The notes beneath the pieces are model-generated. The model was not told the origin of the DNA, searched no databases, and saw only the letters and a list, made by a program, of their open reading frames with translations. A stretch of 64,000 nt of DNA, taken from assembly GCA_018449715.1 (NCBI GenBank), contig JAAVVA010000007.1, positions 124,001-188,000 of the forward strand, read 5' to 3'. The position numbers and the translations under genes were made by a program. This stretch comes from Acidobacteriaceae bacterium dw_441. Lineage in GTDB: Bacteria > Acidobacteriota > Terriglobia > Terriglobales > Acidobacteriaceae. Each line of letters opens with the position of its first letter. The first letter of the stretch is position 1. Positions 36,132 to 43,422 of the stretch are shown in pieces.

Positions 36132-37525
36132 CGACTCTCCCCCTGCTGGTAACGAACCTCGTCGATCCCCTTCAGCCCAACATTGCCGTCCGCCTTCAGC
36201 TTCTCCCCCTGCGGAACCGTGAGGTCGATCGCGTCCAGCACAAGGTTCTCCGTATCCGCGATACTTCCCGCGCTCTCCGCCGCAATCTTCACGTGGTCGA
36301 TACGAAAATCCTTCAGCAACGCATTGGGATACGCGGCAATCGCAATCGCCGTCTTCGCTCCCGTCGCCTCGATGTTCCAGAAGTGAACATCGTGAAAGTG
36401 CGGCAGCCCCTTCTCCTCGGGAACTCTCTCGGTCAGCACCTTCCAGTACGCGGGAGGATTCTGCACATCCTTCGGCATCTCCGCATAGCTGTAGCTCGGG
36501 TTCCAGTTCAGGTTCACCTGAATTGGAATCCGCACATCCGTCAGGTGCAGATCATGCACCCGCAGGTTCTCTCCCCCGCCGCCGCGCACCTTCGCGCTCT
36601 TAATCAGCACGCCGCTCCCAACGCCCTTGTACGCCGTCAGGTTGTAGGCTTCGATATTGCGAAACCCTCCCGAGGTCTCGCTCCCGAAGGTCACCGCCGC
36701 TGCTCCGCTGCGAATCACGCTGTCCCGAATCACCACATCCTCGGTCCTGCGGTTCACACGCAGACCATCGGCATCACGCCCCGCCTTCAGGCACAACGCA
36801 TCGTCGTTCACGTCGATATCCGCGTGCTGCACCAGCACCCTGCGCGAGCTATCAATATCGATGCCGTCCGTCGAAGGCCCGCGCCCGCCGATGTTGTTCC
36901 GTATCGTCACATGATCGACCGTCACATCCTGCGAGTAGCAGATATGCACCGTCCAGAACCCCGACCGCTCCAGCTCCAGCCCATCCAGCGTCACCTTCGA
37001 CGAGTCGAAGACCTGCACCAGCCGCGGCCTCTTCGCGTCGTAGTCCGCAGCCCACCGCAGCCCCTTCGGCTCATACTCCTTGCGCAGGTCCCAGTAGCTC
37101 TTCCACCAGTAGGAGCCATCGCCGTCAATCGTGCCGCCGCCCGTGATCTTCACATCCGTCTGCCTGTAGACATTCACCAGCGCCGCAGGCCACGTCATCT
37201 CGATGCCCGCCACCCTCGTCGGCATCAGCGGATACGCCGAAAGCTCCTGCACCCCCAGCAGCTTCACGCCTTTGGGAATCTCCAGCGTCTCCCCGCTCTT
37301 CACGAAGATCGAGCCGATCCGGTACGTCCCCGGACGAAACGTCACGGTCGCATGTTTTCCCGAGCCCGCATCGAGAGCCTTCTGCACGGCAGCGGTATCC
37401 ACGACAACGCCATCGCCCTTCGCCCCGAAGTCATTCACCAGCAGCGTCGCCGCGCCCGCCCGCAGACAGAGCATCATCGCAATCAAGGCAAGCAGCCTCG
37501 CCCAGCTTCGTCCCGCCAGCAACAT
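36128..37525 (-). CDS. Glycoside hydrolase family 28 (polygalacturonase-like)
   Basis: 465 residues with a signal peptide (about 1-26) and a right-handed beta helix. The opening NDFGAKGDGVVVDTAAVQKALD is standard. The catalytic Asp residues are in GPSTDGIDIDSS and VNDDALCLKAG. The next motif, usually GHG-xxxxGSE, reads SGAAAVTFGSETSGG, so the conserved His is missing while GSE-SGG (an exo-acting/rhamnogalacturonan type of ending) is kept. It should cut galacturonan or rhamnogalacturonan chains outside the cytoplasm. ATG 37525 follows GGGAGACGGG; a start at 37624 would add a non-signal N-terminus. First gene of the pectin operon. Confidence 0.87.
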   Translation of the reverse strand: MLLAGRSWARLLALIAMMLCLRAGAATLLVNDFGAKGDGVVVDTAAVQKALDAGSGKHATVTFRPGTYRIGSIFVKSGETLEIPKGVKLLGVQELSAYPLMPTRVAGIEMTWPAALVNVYRQTDVKITGGGTIDGDGSYWWKSYWDLRKEYEPKGLRWAADYDAKRPRLVQVFDSSKVTLDGLELERSGFWTVHICYSQDVTVDHVTIRNNIGGRGPSTDGIDIDSSRRVLVQHADIDVNDDALCLKAGRDADGLRVNRRTEDVVIRDSVIRSGAAAVTFGSETSGGFRNIEAYNLTAYKGVGSGVLIKSAKVRGGGGENLRVHDLHLTDVRIPIQVNLNWNPSYSYAEMPKDVQNPPAYWKVLTERVPEEKGLPHFHDVHFWNIEATGAKTAIAIAAYPNALLKDFRIDHVKIAAESAGSIADTENLVLDAIDLTVPQGEKLKADGNVGLKGIDEVRYQQGESR

Positions 37526-37641
37526 CCCGTCTCCCAATAGCGCAGTGATTCGTTTTCCGAACCAAGCTAAAGCACAAACCCCACCGCTGTCAGTACCAAA
37601 AGAGAAATAATTTCCAATCAACAAATACCGGTACGATGACC

Positions 37642-37682
37642 GGGTGCCCCATCCTTTGCAGCTTTATCGCAAAGAGTGGGAT
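37642..37682 (+). repeat. REP hairpin, copy 4
   Basis: GGGTGCCCCATC, arm CTTTGC, loop AGCTTTATCG, complementary arm GCAAAG, and AGTGGGAT. It is paired with an inverted copy 60 bases further on (37742-37788), a BIME-like arrangement in the space between the divergent GH28 operon and the DUF177-rpmF-plsX cluster. The space (37526-37854) holds no gene. Confidence 0.78.
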
Positions 37683-37741
37683 GCGGGATGTTCGAAGTGG
37701 AAGTCTTTAAAGACAGGAACCACACCAGTACGATCCCCCTT

Positions 37742-37788
37742 CATCCCACCCTTCCCGACGATGAAACTGCCGGAAAGGATGGGGCACC
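37742..37788 (-). repeat. REP hairpin, copy 5 (inverted relative to copy 4)
   Basis: Read on the minus strand: GGGTGCCCCATC, arm CTTTCCGGCA, loop GTTTCATCG, arm TCGGGAAGG, and GTGGGAT. Same ends and loop as the other copies, with a different arm that still pairs. Confidence 0.78.
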
Positions 37789-37854
37789 CAATCGTCCTGT
37801 CCCCTCCCGCAAAACGTATTTGACCCCGCTCCTCCAAAGTCCTACGCTTAAAGT

Positions 37855-38424
37855 GTGCTGATCACCCCTGTACAACTCTTCGACGAGCCCCTCGAGATCG
37901 CCGAAACCATCGCTCCCGGCGTCCTCGACTACAGCCCCGACGTCCGCCAGGTCTCGCCTCTCCCGGTCACCGGGCAGGCCGACCTCCTCGTCGAGCACCG
38001 CTCGGAGCAGCGCGGCCCCCACTCCGAGGTCAACGACATCCGGCTCCGCGCCTCCTACCACGGCGACTTCGAGATCCTCTGCGCCCGCTGCGTCGATCCC
38101 GTCCCCCAGTCCCTCTCCGGCGAGTTCGACCTCATCTTCCGCCCCTCCGACGCCGATCACGAATCCGGCGAGCATTCTATTTCCCCCGACGAGACCGAAA
38201 TCGGGTATTATGAGGAGAGCGGTCTTTTGCTCGAGGACGTCGTGCGCGAACAGGTGTTGCTATCCCTGCCCACGCGAACCCTCTGCAAGCCGGACTGCAA
38301 GGGCCTCTGCCCTCGCTGCGGTCAGAACCTGAACCTCGCAACCTGCTCCTGCGACCAGACTCCGTCTGACTCGCGTTGGAATGCGCTCGCGGGACTGGCT
38401 GACAAAATCGAGGTCAAGCACTAA
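37855..38424 (+). CDS. yceD: YceD/DUF177 family protein
   Basis: 189 residues, cytoplasmic. CARCVDPVPQ and the C-terminal CKPDCKGLCPRCGQNLN, followed by CSC, provide the conserved cysteines of the DUF177 family, which is linked to 23S rRNA accumulation and usually precedes rpmF. FEILCARC and GLLLEDVVREQVLLSLP are typical. GTG 37855 is the start; a GTG two bases earlier is out of frame. It forms the conserved cluster DUF177-rpmF-plsX. Confidence 0.9.
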   Translation: MLITPVQLFDEPLEIAETIAPGVLDYSPDVRQVSPLPVTGQADLLVEHRSEQRGPHSEVNDIRLRASYHGDFEILCARCVDPVPQSLSGEFDLIFRPSDADHESGEHSISPDETEIGYYEESGLLLEDVVREQVLLSLPTRTLCKPDCKGLCPRCGQNLNLATCSCDQTPSDSRWNALAGLADKIEVKH

Positions 38425-38487
38425 AAAACAAGTTCTGCCTCGTCGCCCGCACTTGTGCGGCCTCGGGCGATCGAAAGGGATACTGCA

Positions 38488-38673
38488 ATGCCTAATCCGA
38501 AACGGCGTCATTCCAAGCAGCGCACCGCCAAGCGCCGCAGCCACGACTTCCTCACCCCTGCCGGACTCTCCGAGTGCCCCACCTGCCACGAGCGCAAGCT
38601 GCCTCACCGCGCCTGCCGTAAGTGTGGAACCTACAAGGGCCGCGAGGTTCTCACGGTCAAGGAAGCCAACTAA
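38488..38673 (+). CDS. rpmF: 50S ribosomal protein L32
   Basis: 61 residues starting MPNPKRRHSKQRTAKRRSHD, the usual L32 N-terminus. The zinc-ribbon cysteines are intact (CPTC and CRKCG), so this is the zinc-binding C+ form. GAAAGGG precedes ATG 38488. Sits between DUF177 and plsX, the order found in most bacteria. Confidence 0.97.
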   Translation: MPNPKRRHSKQRTAKRRSHDFLTPAGLSECPTCHERKLPHRACRKCGTYKGREVLTVKEAN

Positions 38674-38684
38674 GCTCGCTGATG

Positions 38685-38706
38685 AGGCCTTCTCATCAGA
38701 AGGCCT
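38685..38706 (+). terminator. Hairpin between rpmF and plsX
   Basis: AGGCCTTCT-catc-AGAAGGCCT followed by TTTCC: a 9-bp perfect stem with a short T run, 11 bases after rpmF. It may terminate or attenuate, lowering plsX relative to rpmF. An overlapping stem CTGATGAG...CTCATCAG (38679-38699) is an alternative fold. Confidence 0.65.
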
Positions 38707-38739
38707 TTCCCGGTAAGCCAACCCTGTTATCGTTTCCTG

Positions 38740-39762
38740 ATGCCGATCGACATCGTCGTTGACGCAATGGGCTCCGACAAGGCCCCCGATCCTGAGATCC
38801 GCGGGGCCATTCTGGCTGCACGTAACTACGACGTGCGCGTCCACCTTGTCGGGCCTGAAGATATCCTGCGTCCCCTCCTCCGCGAGCAGCTCCGGCATCA
38901 GAAGCACCTCCCTGTCTTCGTGAACCCCGCCTCCGAGTGGATCACCATGAACGACAAGGCCGCGCAGGCGGTCCGAACCAAGCGCGACTCCACCATGCGC
39001 GTCGGCCTCAAGATGGTGCGCGAGGGCCGCGCCGCGGGCTTCTTCACCGCCGGAAACACCGGAGCCGCTATGGCCACGGCCAAGATGGTGCTGGGAATGC
39101 TCGCAGGCGTCGAGCGCCCCGCCCTTGTCGCCATCGTCCCCACCACCAAGGGAACCCCCTCACTCATCCTCGACGTTGGAGCCAACGTCGACTGCGATCC
39201 CGACAACCTCGTCCAGTTCGCCGTGATGGGCCACATCTACGCCCGCAACGTTCTCAAGATCGCGTCCCCGCGCGTCGGCCTGCTCTCCATCGGCGAAGAG
39301 GACTCCAAGGGCAACTCCCTCACCCGCGACACCCTCCCTCTACTCCGAGCCGTCACCGGGATCAACTTCATCGGCAACGTCGAAGGCCGCGATATCTATA
39401 ACGGCAACTGCGACGTCATCGTTTGCGACGGCTTCGTCGGCAACGTCGCACTGAAGACCTCGGAAGGCATCGCCAAGCTGGTCACGACCTCCCTGCGCGA
39501 GGCCCTCAAGTCCACCGTCACCTCGCAGGTCGGCGCTCTGCTCTCCCGCCGGGCCTTCGGCGACTTCAAGAAGCGCCTCGACTACTCCGAATACGGCGGC
39601 GCTCCCCTGCTGGGCGTTCGCGGCGTCTGCATCGTCGGCCACGGCTCGTCCAACGAGCGGGCCATCATGAACGGCATCCGCGTCACCGCCGAGTTCGCCC
39701 ATGCCGAGGTCAACTCCGGCATCGAGTCCGTTCTCCGCCCCGTCCCCACCCCGGCTCCTTAG
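38740..39762 (+). CDS. plsX: Phosphate acyltransferase PlsX
   Basis: 340 residues. It starts IDIVVDAMGSDKAPDPEIRG, the PlsX N-terminus. ASEWITMNDKAAQAVRTK, then GFFTAGNTGAAMATAKMVLG, then ILDVGANVDCDPDNL and VGLLSIGEEDSKG are all family segments. PlsX makes acyl-phosphate from acyl-ACP for phosphatidic acid synthesis at the membrane face. It is in the standard DUF177-rpmF-plsX order; fab genes, which often follow, are absent. It meets the MocR gene tail to tail with a four-base overlap. Confidence 0.97.
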   Translation: MPIDIVVDAMGSDKAPDPEIRGAILAARNYDVRVHLVGPEDILRPLLREQLRHQKHLPVFVNPASEWITMNDKAAQAVRTKRDSTMRVGLKMVREGRAAGFFTAGNTGAAMATAKMVLGMLAGVERPALVAIVPTTKGTPSLILDVGANVDCDPDNLVQFAVMGHIYARNVLKIASPRVGLLSIGEEDSKGNSLTRDTLPLLRAVTGINFIGNVEGRDIYNGNCDVIVCDGFVGNVALKTSEGIAKLVTTSLREALKSTVTSQVGALLSRRAFGDFKKRLDYSEYGGAPLLGVRGVCIVGHGSSNERAIMNGIRVTAEFAHAEVNSGIESVLRPVPTPAP

Positions 39763-41240
39763 CCTCTTCGCAATCCCTCAAGCACCCGCGCCAGCTCCTC
39801 CACGCCCCTCCGTATCTCCCTCGGATTCACCGCCGCAAATCCCAGCTGTAACCCATCCCTCCGCTCCCGCTCCTCGCGATAGAACAGGGCCAGCGCCATC
39901 GTCTCCACCCCGCGCTCGGCCGCTGCCTTCGCGACCACCCGCCCGGCTAGCCCCTCGGCCAGCCATCCCACCGTCTGCAATCCGGCCTCTATCTCTGAGA
40001 CCTCCAGCATCCCCGCCAGCTGCCTCCGTCCCTCCTCCAGCAGCACTCCCAACCGCTCCGAGTACACCTCCCGCATCCTCCGCAGATGCCGTCCGAAGTG
40101 ACCGGCCTCGATGAACTCGCACAGCACCGTCTGCTCCAGCACGGGAGCGTGCCGGTTCAGGATCGACTTCGCCGCAGCGAACCGCTCCACTAGATCCTCC
40201 GGCACCACGAGATACCCCAGCCGCAGCGCCGGAAACAGCACCTTGCTGAAGCTCCCCGCAAACAGCACCACTCCGTGCCGGTCCAGCCCTTGCAGCGACG
40301 GCACCGGCCTGCCCGAGTACCGGTACTCCCCGTCATAGTCGTCCTCGAAGAGCAGCGTCCCCGTCCGCCTCGCCCAATCCAGCCACTCCAGCCTCCGCGC
40401 CAGCCCCATCGTCACTCCCAGCGGAGCCTGATGCGCCGGGGTCATATACGCCAGCTTCGCCGCCGCCTCACTCCCCGGCAGCTTCGCGCCCTGCTCGTCG
40501 ATCCCCAGCGAGACCATCCTCGCCCCCATCGCATCGAACACCCTCGCCGCGCCGATATACCCCGGGTCCTCCATCAGAACCCTCTCCCCCGGCCCAACCA
40601 GCAGCCGCGCGGCAAGGTCCAGCGCCTCCTGCACTCCCGACACCACCACTACCTGCGCCGCCGTGCACACCACTCCGCGAGACTGCGAAAGATACGCCGC
40701 AATCGCCTCGCGCAGCGGCCTGTACCCCGCCGCCTCGCACCCCATCAGCATCGTCATCGAGGCCCGCCGCAGCCGGCGGTTCGCAATCTGCGCCCACAGC
40801 GTCACGGGAAACTCATCCATCGCGGGCAGGTTCGCCCGAAACGCCCGCGGAGCGCCGCCCATACCCGAAAAACCCGGAAACGCCCGCAACGCCCTTCCGT
40901 ACTCGGCCAGCCTCCGCTTCGGAGGTTCCGGCTCAGCCTGCCGCTCCCCGCTCCTCACCTCCAGCAGCTCCTCGGGAAGAACCTTGCTCACATACGTCCC
41001 GGACCCCACGCTGCCTTCGATGTACCCCTCGGCCTTCAGTTCTTCGAAGGCGGTCACCACCGTCCCACGCGAAAGCCCATACTCCGCCGCCAGGTCCCGC
41101 GTCGCCGGAAGCCTGGTCCCCGGCCTCAGCCGCCCCGCCAGAATCTCCCGCCGCAGCGCGCCGTACAGCCAGCGATAAGCAGACTCTCCCTCCGCACTCT
41201 GGCCCAGCAGAATCTCCGTCAGCCCCGATCGTTTCGCCAT
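39759..41240 (-). CDS. MocR/PdxR-type regulator (GntR HTH + aminotransferase fold)
   Basis: 493 residues. The N-terminal GntR winged helix (about 20-88) has YRWLYGALRREILAGRLRPGTRLPATRDLA and YGLSRGTVVTAFEELKAEGYI. The C-terminal fold-type I aminotransferase domain (about 125-490) has the PLP-lysine region GSFSKVLFPALRLGYLV and the conserved EDDYDGEYRY. These proteins bind PLP and regulate a divergent target. The divergent genes here are a cupin and a CMD-family protein, so they are the likely targets. No pdx or gab genes are present to suggest vitamin B6 or GABA control. Confidence 0.92.
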   Translation of the reverse strand: MAKRSGLTEILLGQSAEGESAYRWLYGALRREILAGRLRPGTRLPATRDLAAEYGLSRGTVVTAFEELKAEGYIEGSVGSGTYVSKVLPEELLEVRSGERQAEPEPPKRRLAEYGRALRAFPGFSGMGGAPRAFRANLPAMDEFPVTLWAQIANRRLRRASMTMLMGCEAAGYRPLREAIAAYLSQSRGVVCTAAQVVVVSGVQEALDLAARLLVGPGERVLMEDPGYIGAARVFDAMGARMVSLGIDEQGAKLPGSEAAAKLAYMTPAHQAPLGVTMGLARRLEWLDWARRTGTLLFEDDYDGEYRYSGRPVPSLQGLDRHGVVLFAGSFSKVLFPALRLGYLVVPEDLVERFAAAKSILNRHAPVLEQTVLCEFIEAGHFGRHLRRMREVYSERLGVLLEEGRRQLAGMLEVSEIEAGLQTVGWLAEGLAGRVVAKAAAERGVETMALALFYREERERRDGLQLGFAAVNPREIRRGVEELARVLEGLRRG

Positions 41241-41277
41241 TGTCGCCTCGAAAAGTGGTACAGCGAAACCATCCTAA

Positions 41278-41301
41278 ATGGATCTATGGAACTGTCCATC
41301 T
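41278..41301. promoter_or_regulatory. Candidate MocR operator in divergent promoter region
   Basis: Two adjacent direct repeats, ATGGATCT (41278-41285) and ATGGAACT (41286-41293), are followed by an inverted copy GTCCATCT (41294-41301). Directly repeated plus inverted half-sites in the space between the regulator and its divergent target are what MocR/GabR-type proteins use. The second element TGGTACAG (41256-41263) pairs loosely with CTGTCCA at 41292. The binding is inferred. Confidence 0.5.
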
Positions 41302-41335
41302 TTCCTCTACTTTTAGCTTTAGAAGGAGGACAGCC

Positions 41336-41776
41336 ATGACCCGCTGGACCTACATCTTCGCTCTCATCTGCTACGCCCCGATCCCTGCCGTCACGCAGGT
41401 TCCAGCCCCGCCGAAGCCTCCCGCAGATCAGGTTCAGACCGTCCTCTCGCAGCCCCTCCCATCCTTCAAAGGCGAGCACATGACGGTCGAGGTCGTTCGG
41501 GTGCACTACGCTCCGGGGCAGTCTACTCCAGCTCACAGCCATCCCTGCCCGGTCATGGGATACGTCCTCGAAGGAGCTGTCCGGATGCAGGTTCAGGCCC
41601 CTGCAACCTCGCAGCCGGGGCCGGTCACCGTCTATCGCGCCAAGGACAGCTTCTACGAGGCTCCCAACGGACGCCATCTCGTCTCGGCCAACGCCAGCCA
41701 GACCGAGCCCGCGACCTTCCTCGCTACTTTCCTCTGCGACCACCCCACACCGCTCGTCGTCCCGGTTCGTCCGTGA
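41336..41776 (+). CDS. Exported cupin-domain protein
   Basis: 146 residues with a probable signal peptide (about 1-20, TYIFALICYAPIPAVTQ). A single small cupin barrel follows: motif 1 is YAPGQSTPAHSHPCPVMGYVLEG, with the His residues and Glu of the metal site, and motif 2 contains FYEAPNGRHLVSAN. Function is not set by the fold; small cupins act as isomerases, dioxygenases or binding proteins. AGAAGGAGGA lies directly before ATG 41336. It is 32 bases upstream of the CMD gene and co-directional, so the two form an operon opposite the MocR gene. Confidence 0.87.
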   Translation: MTRWTYIFALICYAPIPAVTQVPAPPKPPADQVQTVLSQPLPSFKGEHMTVEVVRVHYAPGQSTPAHSHPCPVMGYVLEGAVRMQVQAPATSQPGPVTVYRAKDSFYEAPNGRHLVSANASQTEPATFLATFLCDHPTPLVVPVRP

Positions 41777-41808
41777 CCTTCCCTCTGAACCCGAAAAGGA
41801 GAATCACC

Positions 41809-42285
41809 ATGCAGCCACGCTTCAACTACGCCAAACTTTCCTCCGGTGGATACCAGGCCATGTTCGCCCTCGAAAAATACCTTGCCCAGTGCGGCATCGA
41901 GGAAAACCTTCTCCACCTGATCAAGCTGCGCGTCTCCCAGATCAACGGCTGCGCCTTCTGCCTCGACATGCACTGGAAGGACTTGCGCTCTCTCGGCGAA
42001 AGCGAGCAGCGCCTCTACTCGCTTGATGCATGGCGCGAATGCCCCTGGTACACCGACCGCGAGCGCGCCGCCCTGGCCTGGGCCGAGGCCCTCACCCTCA
42101 TCACCCAGGGCCACGCCTCCGACGCCGTCTACGACGAGGCTAGCGCCCACTTCTCCGAAAAGGAGCTTTCCGACCTGACCTTTGCCATCGTCGCCATCAA
42201 CGGATGGAACCGGCTGTCCATCTCTGGCCGCACCCTCCCCGGAACTTACCATCCGCCGAAGGCCCATGAAGTGGTCACCGTCTGA
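41809..42285 (+). CDS. Carboxymuconolactone decarboxylase/AhpD-like protein
   Basis: 158 residues, all-helical. QINGCAFCLDMHWKDLRSLG holds the CxxC-xx-DMH thiol motif of AhpD-type alkylhydroperoxidases, and RLYSLDAWRECPWYTDRERAALAW is the usual following segment. This family reduces peroxides with the CxxC pair; some members are decarboxylases. AAAAGGAGAATCACC precedes ATG 41809, which is preferred over an upstream in-frame start at 41773 that would overlap the cupin stop codon. Probably co-transcribed with the cupin gene and controlled by the divergent MocR protein. Confidence 0.92.
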   Translation: MQPRFNYAKLSSGGYQAMFALEKYLAQCGIEENLLHLIKLRVSQINGCAFCLDMHWKDLRSLGESEQRLYSLDAWRECPWYTDRERAALAWAEALTLITQGHASDAVYDEASAHFSEKELSDLTFAIVAINGWNRLSISGRTLPGTYHPPKAHEVVTV

Positions 42286-42313
42286 ACTCTTTCTATCTAT
42301 AGATAGGAACAAA

Positions 42314-42340
42314 GAAACCCCGGCCCTATCCGGGGTTTTC
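42314..42340 (+). terminator. Terminator after the CMD-family gene
   Basis: GAAACCCCG-gccctatc-CGGGGTTTTC followed by CTTTT. A 9-bp stem with a T-rich tail, 28 bases after the stop codon at 42285. Confidence 0.88.
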
Positions 42341-42454
42341 CTTTTAAATCAATCACCTCCAGAAGCTTCGCTCAAAAACAGCGCCCTGCGGCTTCGCCAC
42401 GGATGACAAACGCGCCCTCCGAAGCATCCAATTGCCGGAGGTCAAAAGCAAAGA

Positions 42455-43294
42455 ATGAACCCCCGCACGCTGGCTGTTTCACTTCTTCTGGCAGGTCTGC
42501 TTACGCCATCGCTTTCCGCCCAGACCCAACAAGACCCGCACGCGCAGCAGCTCGTCCGCAGCGCCGTCGACATCGAGCTGGTCGCCGACCGCGACGACCA
42601 CACCCGCTGGCGCTACCTCTCCGACGTTCGCCGCCCCGAGGGCCAGTTCCTCTACACCGTCGTCGAGACCGACCACGGCTCCGTCAAAAAGAAGATCAAG
42701 CAGAACGGCCAGCCCCTCGGCCCCGACGAGCTAGCCAAAGAGACCCAGCGCATCGACTCCTTCATCCACGACCCTGCCCAGCAGGCCAAACAGCACAAGG
42801 ACAGCCAACAGGACGATGTCCGCGCCGAAAACATGCTCCGCATGTTGCCTGACGCCTTCCTCTGGAAGATCACCTCCGACGCGTCCGACGCTACGACCCT
42901 CTCCTTCGTTCCGAATCCGGACTTCAACCCTCCCACGATGGAGTCCCGCGTCTTCGCCGCGATGGCGGGCGAGATCGTCGTCTCGAAGCCCGAGAGCCGC
43001 ATCCAGCGCATCTCCGGCAAACTCATCCGCGACGTGAAGTTCGGCTTTGGAATCCTGGGAAAGATGGAGCAGGGGGGAACCTTCAGCGTCGAGCGCCGCA
43101 GGCTCGCGCCGAAGGTCTGGCAGATCACCGAGTCGCACGTCCACATCAACGGCCACATCCTGCTCTTCAAGACCATCACCGAGCAGGAGGACGAGGTGAA
43201 GACGGGGTTCAATCCCACTCCCCCGGCCACTACGCTGGAGCAGGCCGCCAACCTGCTGCGCAACGAGCCCACATCGCTGAACGCGAAGCGCTAA
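42455..43294 (+). CDS. Exported protein of unknown function
   Basis: 279 residues with a signal peptide (MNPRTLAVSLLLAGLLTPSLSAQ). The mature part begins with a helical stretch and a strand pair, HTRWRYLSDVRRPEGQFLYTVVETDHGSV, and contains LSFVPNPDFNPPTMESRVFAAMAGEIVV and LIRDVKFGFGILGKMEQGGTF, a repeating strand pattern like a lipoprotein-carrier (LolA-type) half barrel. The last 30 residues are low-complexity. GGAGG lies 14 bases before the ATG. Monocistronic, with the parS palindrome behind it. The LolA-like fold is a guess from strand pattern only. Confidence 0.72.
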   Translation: MNPRTLAVSLLLAGLLTPSLSAQTQQDPHAQQLVRSAVDIELVADRDDHTRWRYLSDVRRPEGQFLYTVVETDHGSVKKKIKQNGQPLGPDELAKETQRIDSFIHDPAQQAKQHKDSQQDDVRAENMLRMLPDAFLWKITSDASDATTLSFVPNPDFNPPTMESRVFAAMAGEIVVSKPESRIQRISGKLIRDVKFGFGILGKMEQGGTFSVERRRLAPKVWQITESHVHINGHILLFKTITEQEDEVKTGFNPTPPATTLEQAANLLRNEPTSLNAKR

Positions 43295-43317
43295 TACCTT
43301 CTTCAGAAAGCAACGTC

Positions 43318-43351
43318 AATGCAAAATGTTCCACGTGGAACATTTTGCATT
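43318..43351. promoter_or_regulatory. parS-type centromere site (34-bp perfect palindrome)
   Basis: Arms AATGCAAAATGTTCCAC (43318-43334) and GTGGAACATTTTGCATT (43335-43351) are exact inverse complements. The central 16 bases, TGTTCCACGTGGAACA, are a fully symmetric form of the ParB-binding parS site (TGTTTCACGTGAAACA in Bacillus; the same core as Pseudomonas parS). It is intergenic, between the exported protein and RNase R. There is no T run, so a terminator role is unlikely. Confidence 0.85.
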
Positions 43352-43422
43352 AACTTCGGTCCCCGGACCGGGGAGAGGGAAAGGCCCAACAGGCTATCTC
43401 CCAACAAGCTATCCTTAGACCA

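Noticed and set aside
43318..43351. Reading the palindrome as a terminator of the upstream gene
   Set aside because: There is no T run after the stem, and the core is an exact parS match, so a protein-binding site is the better reading.
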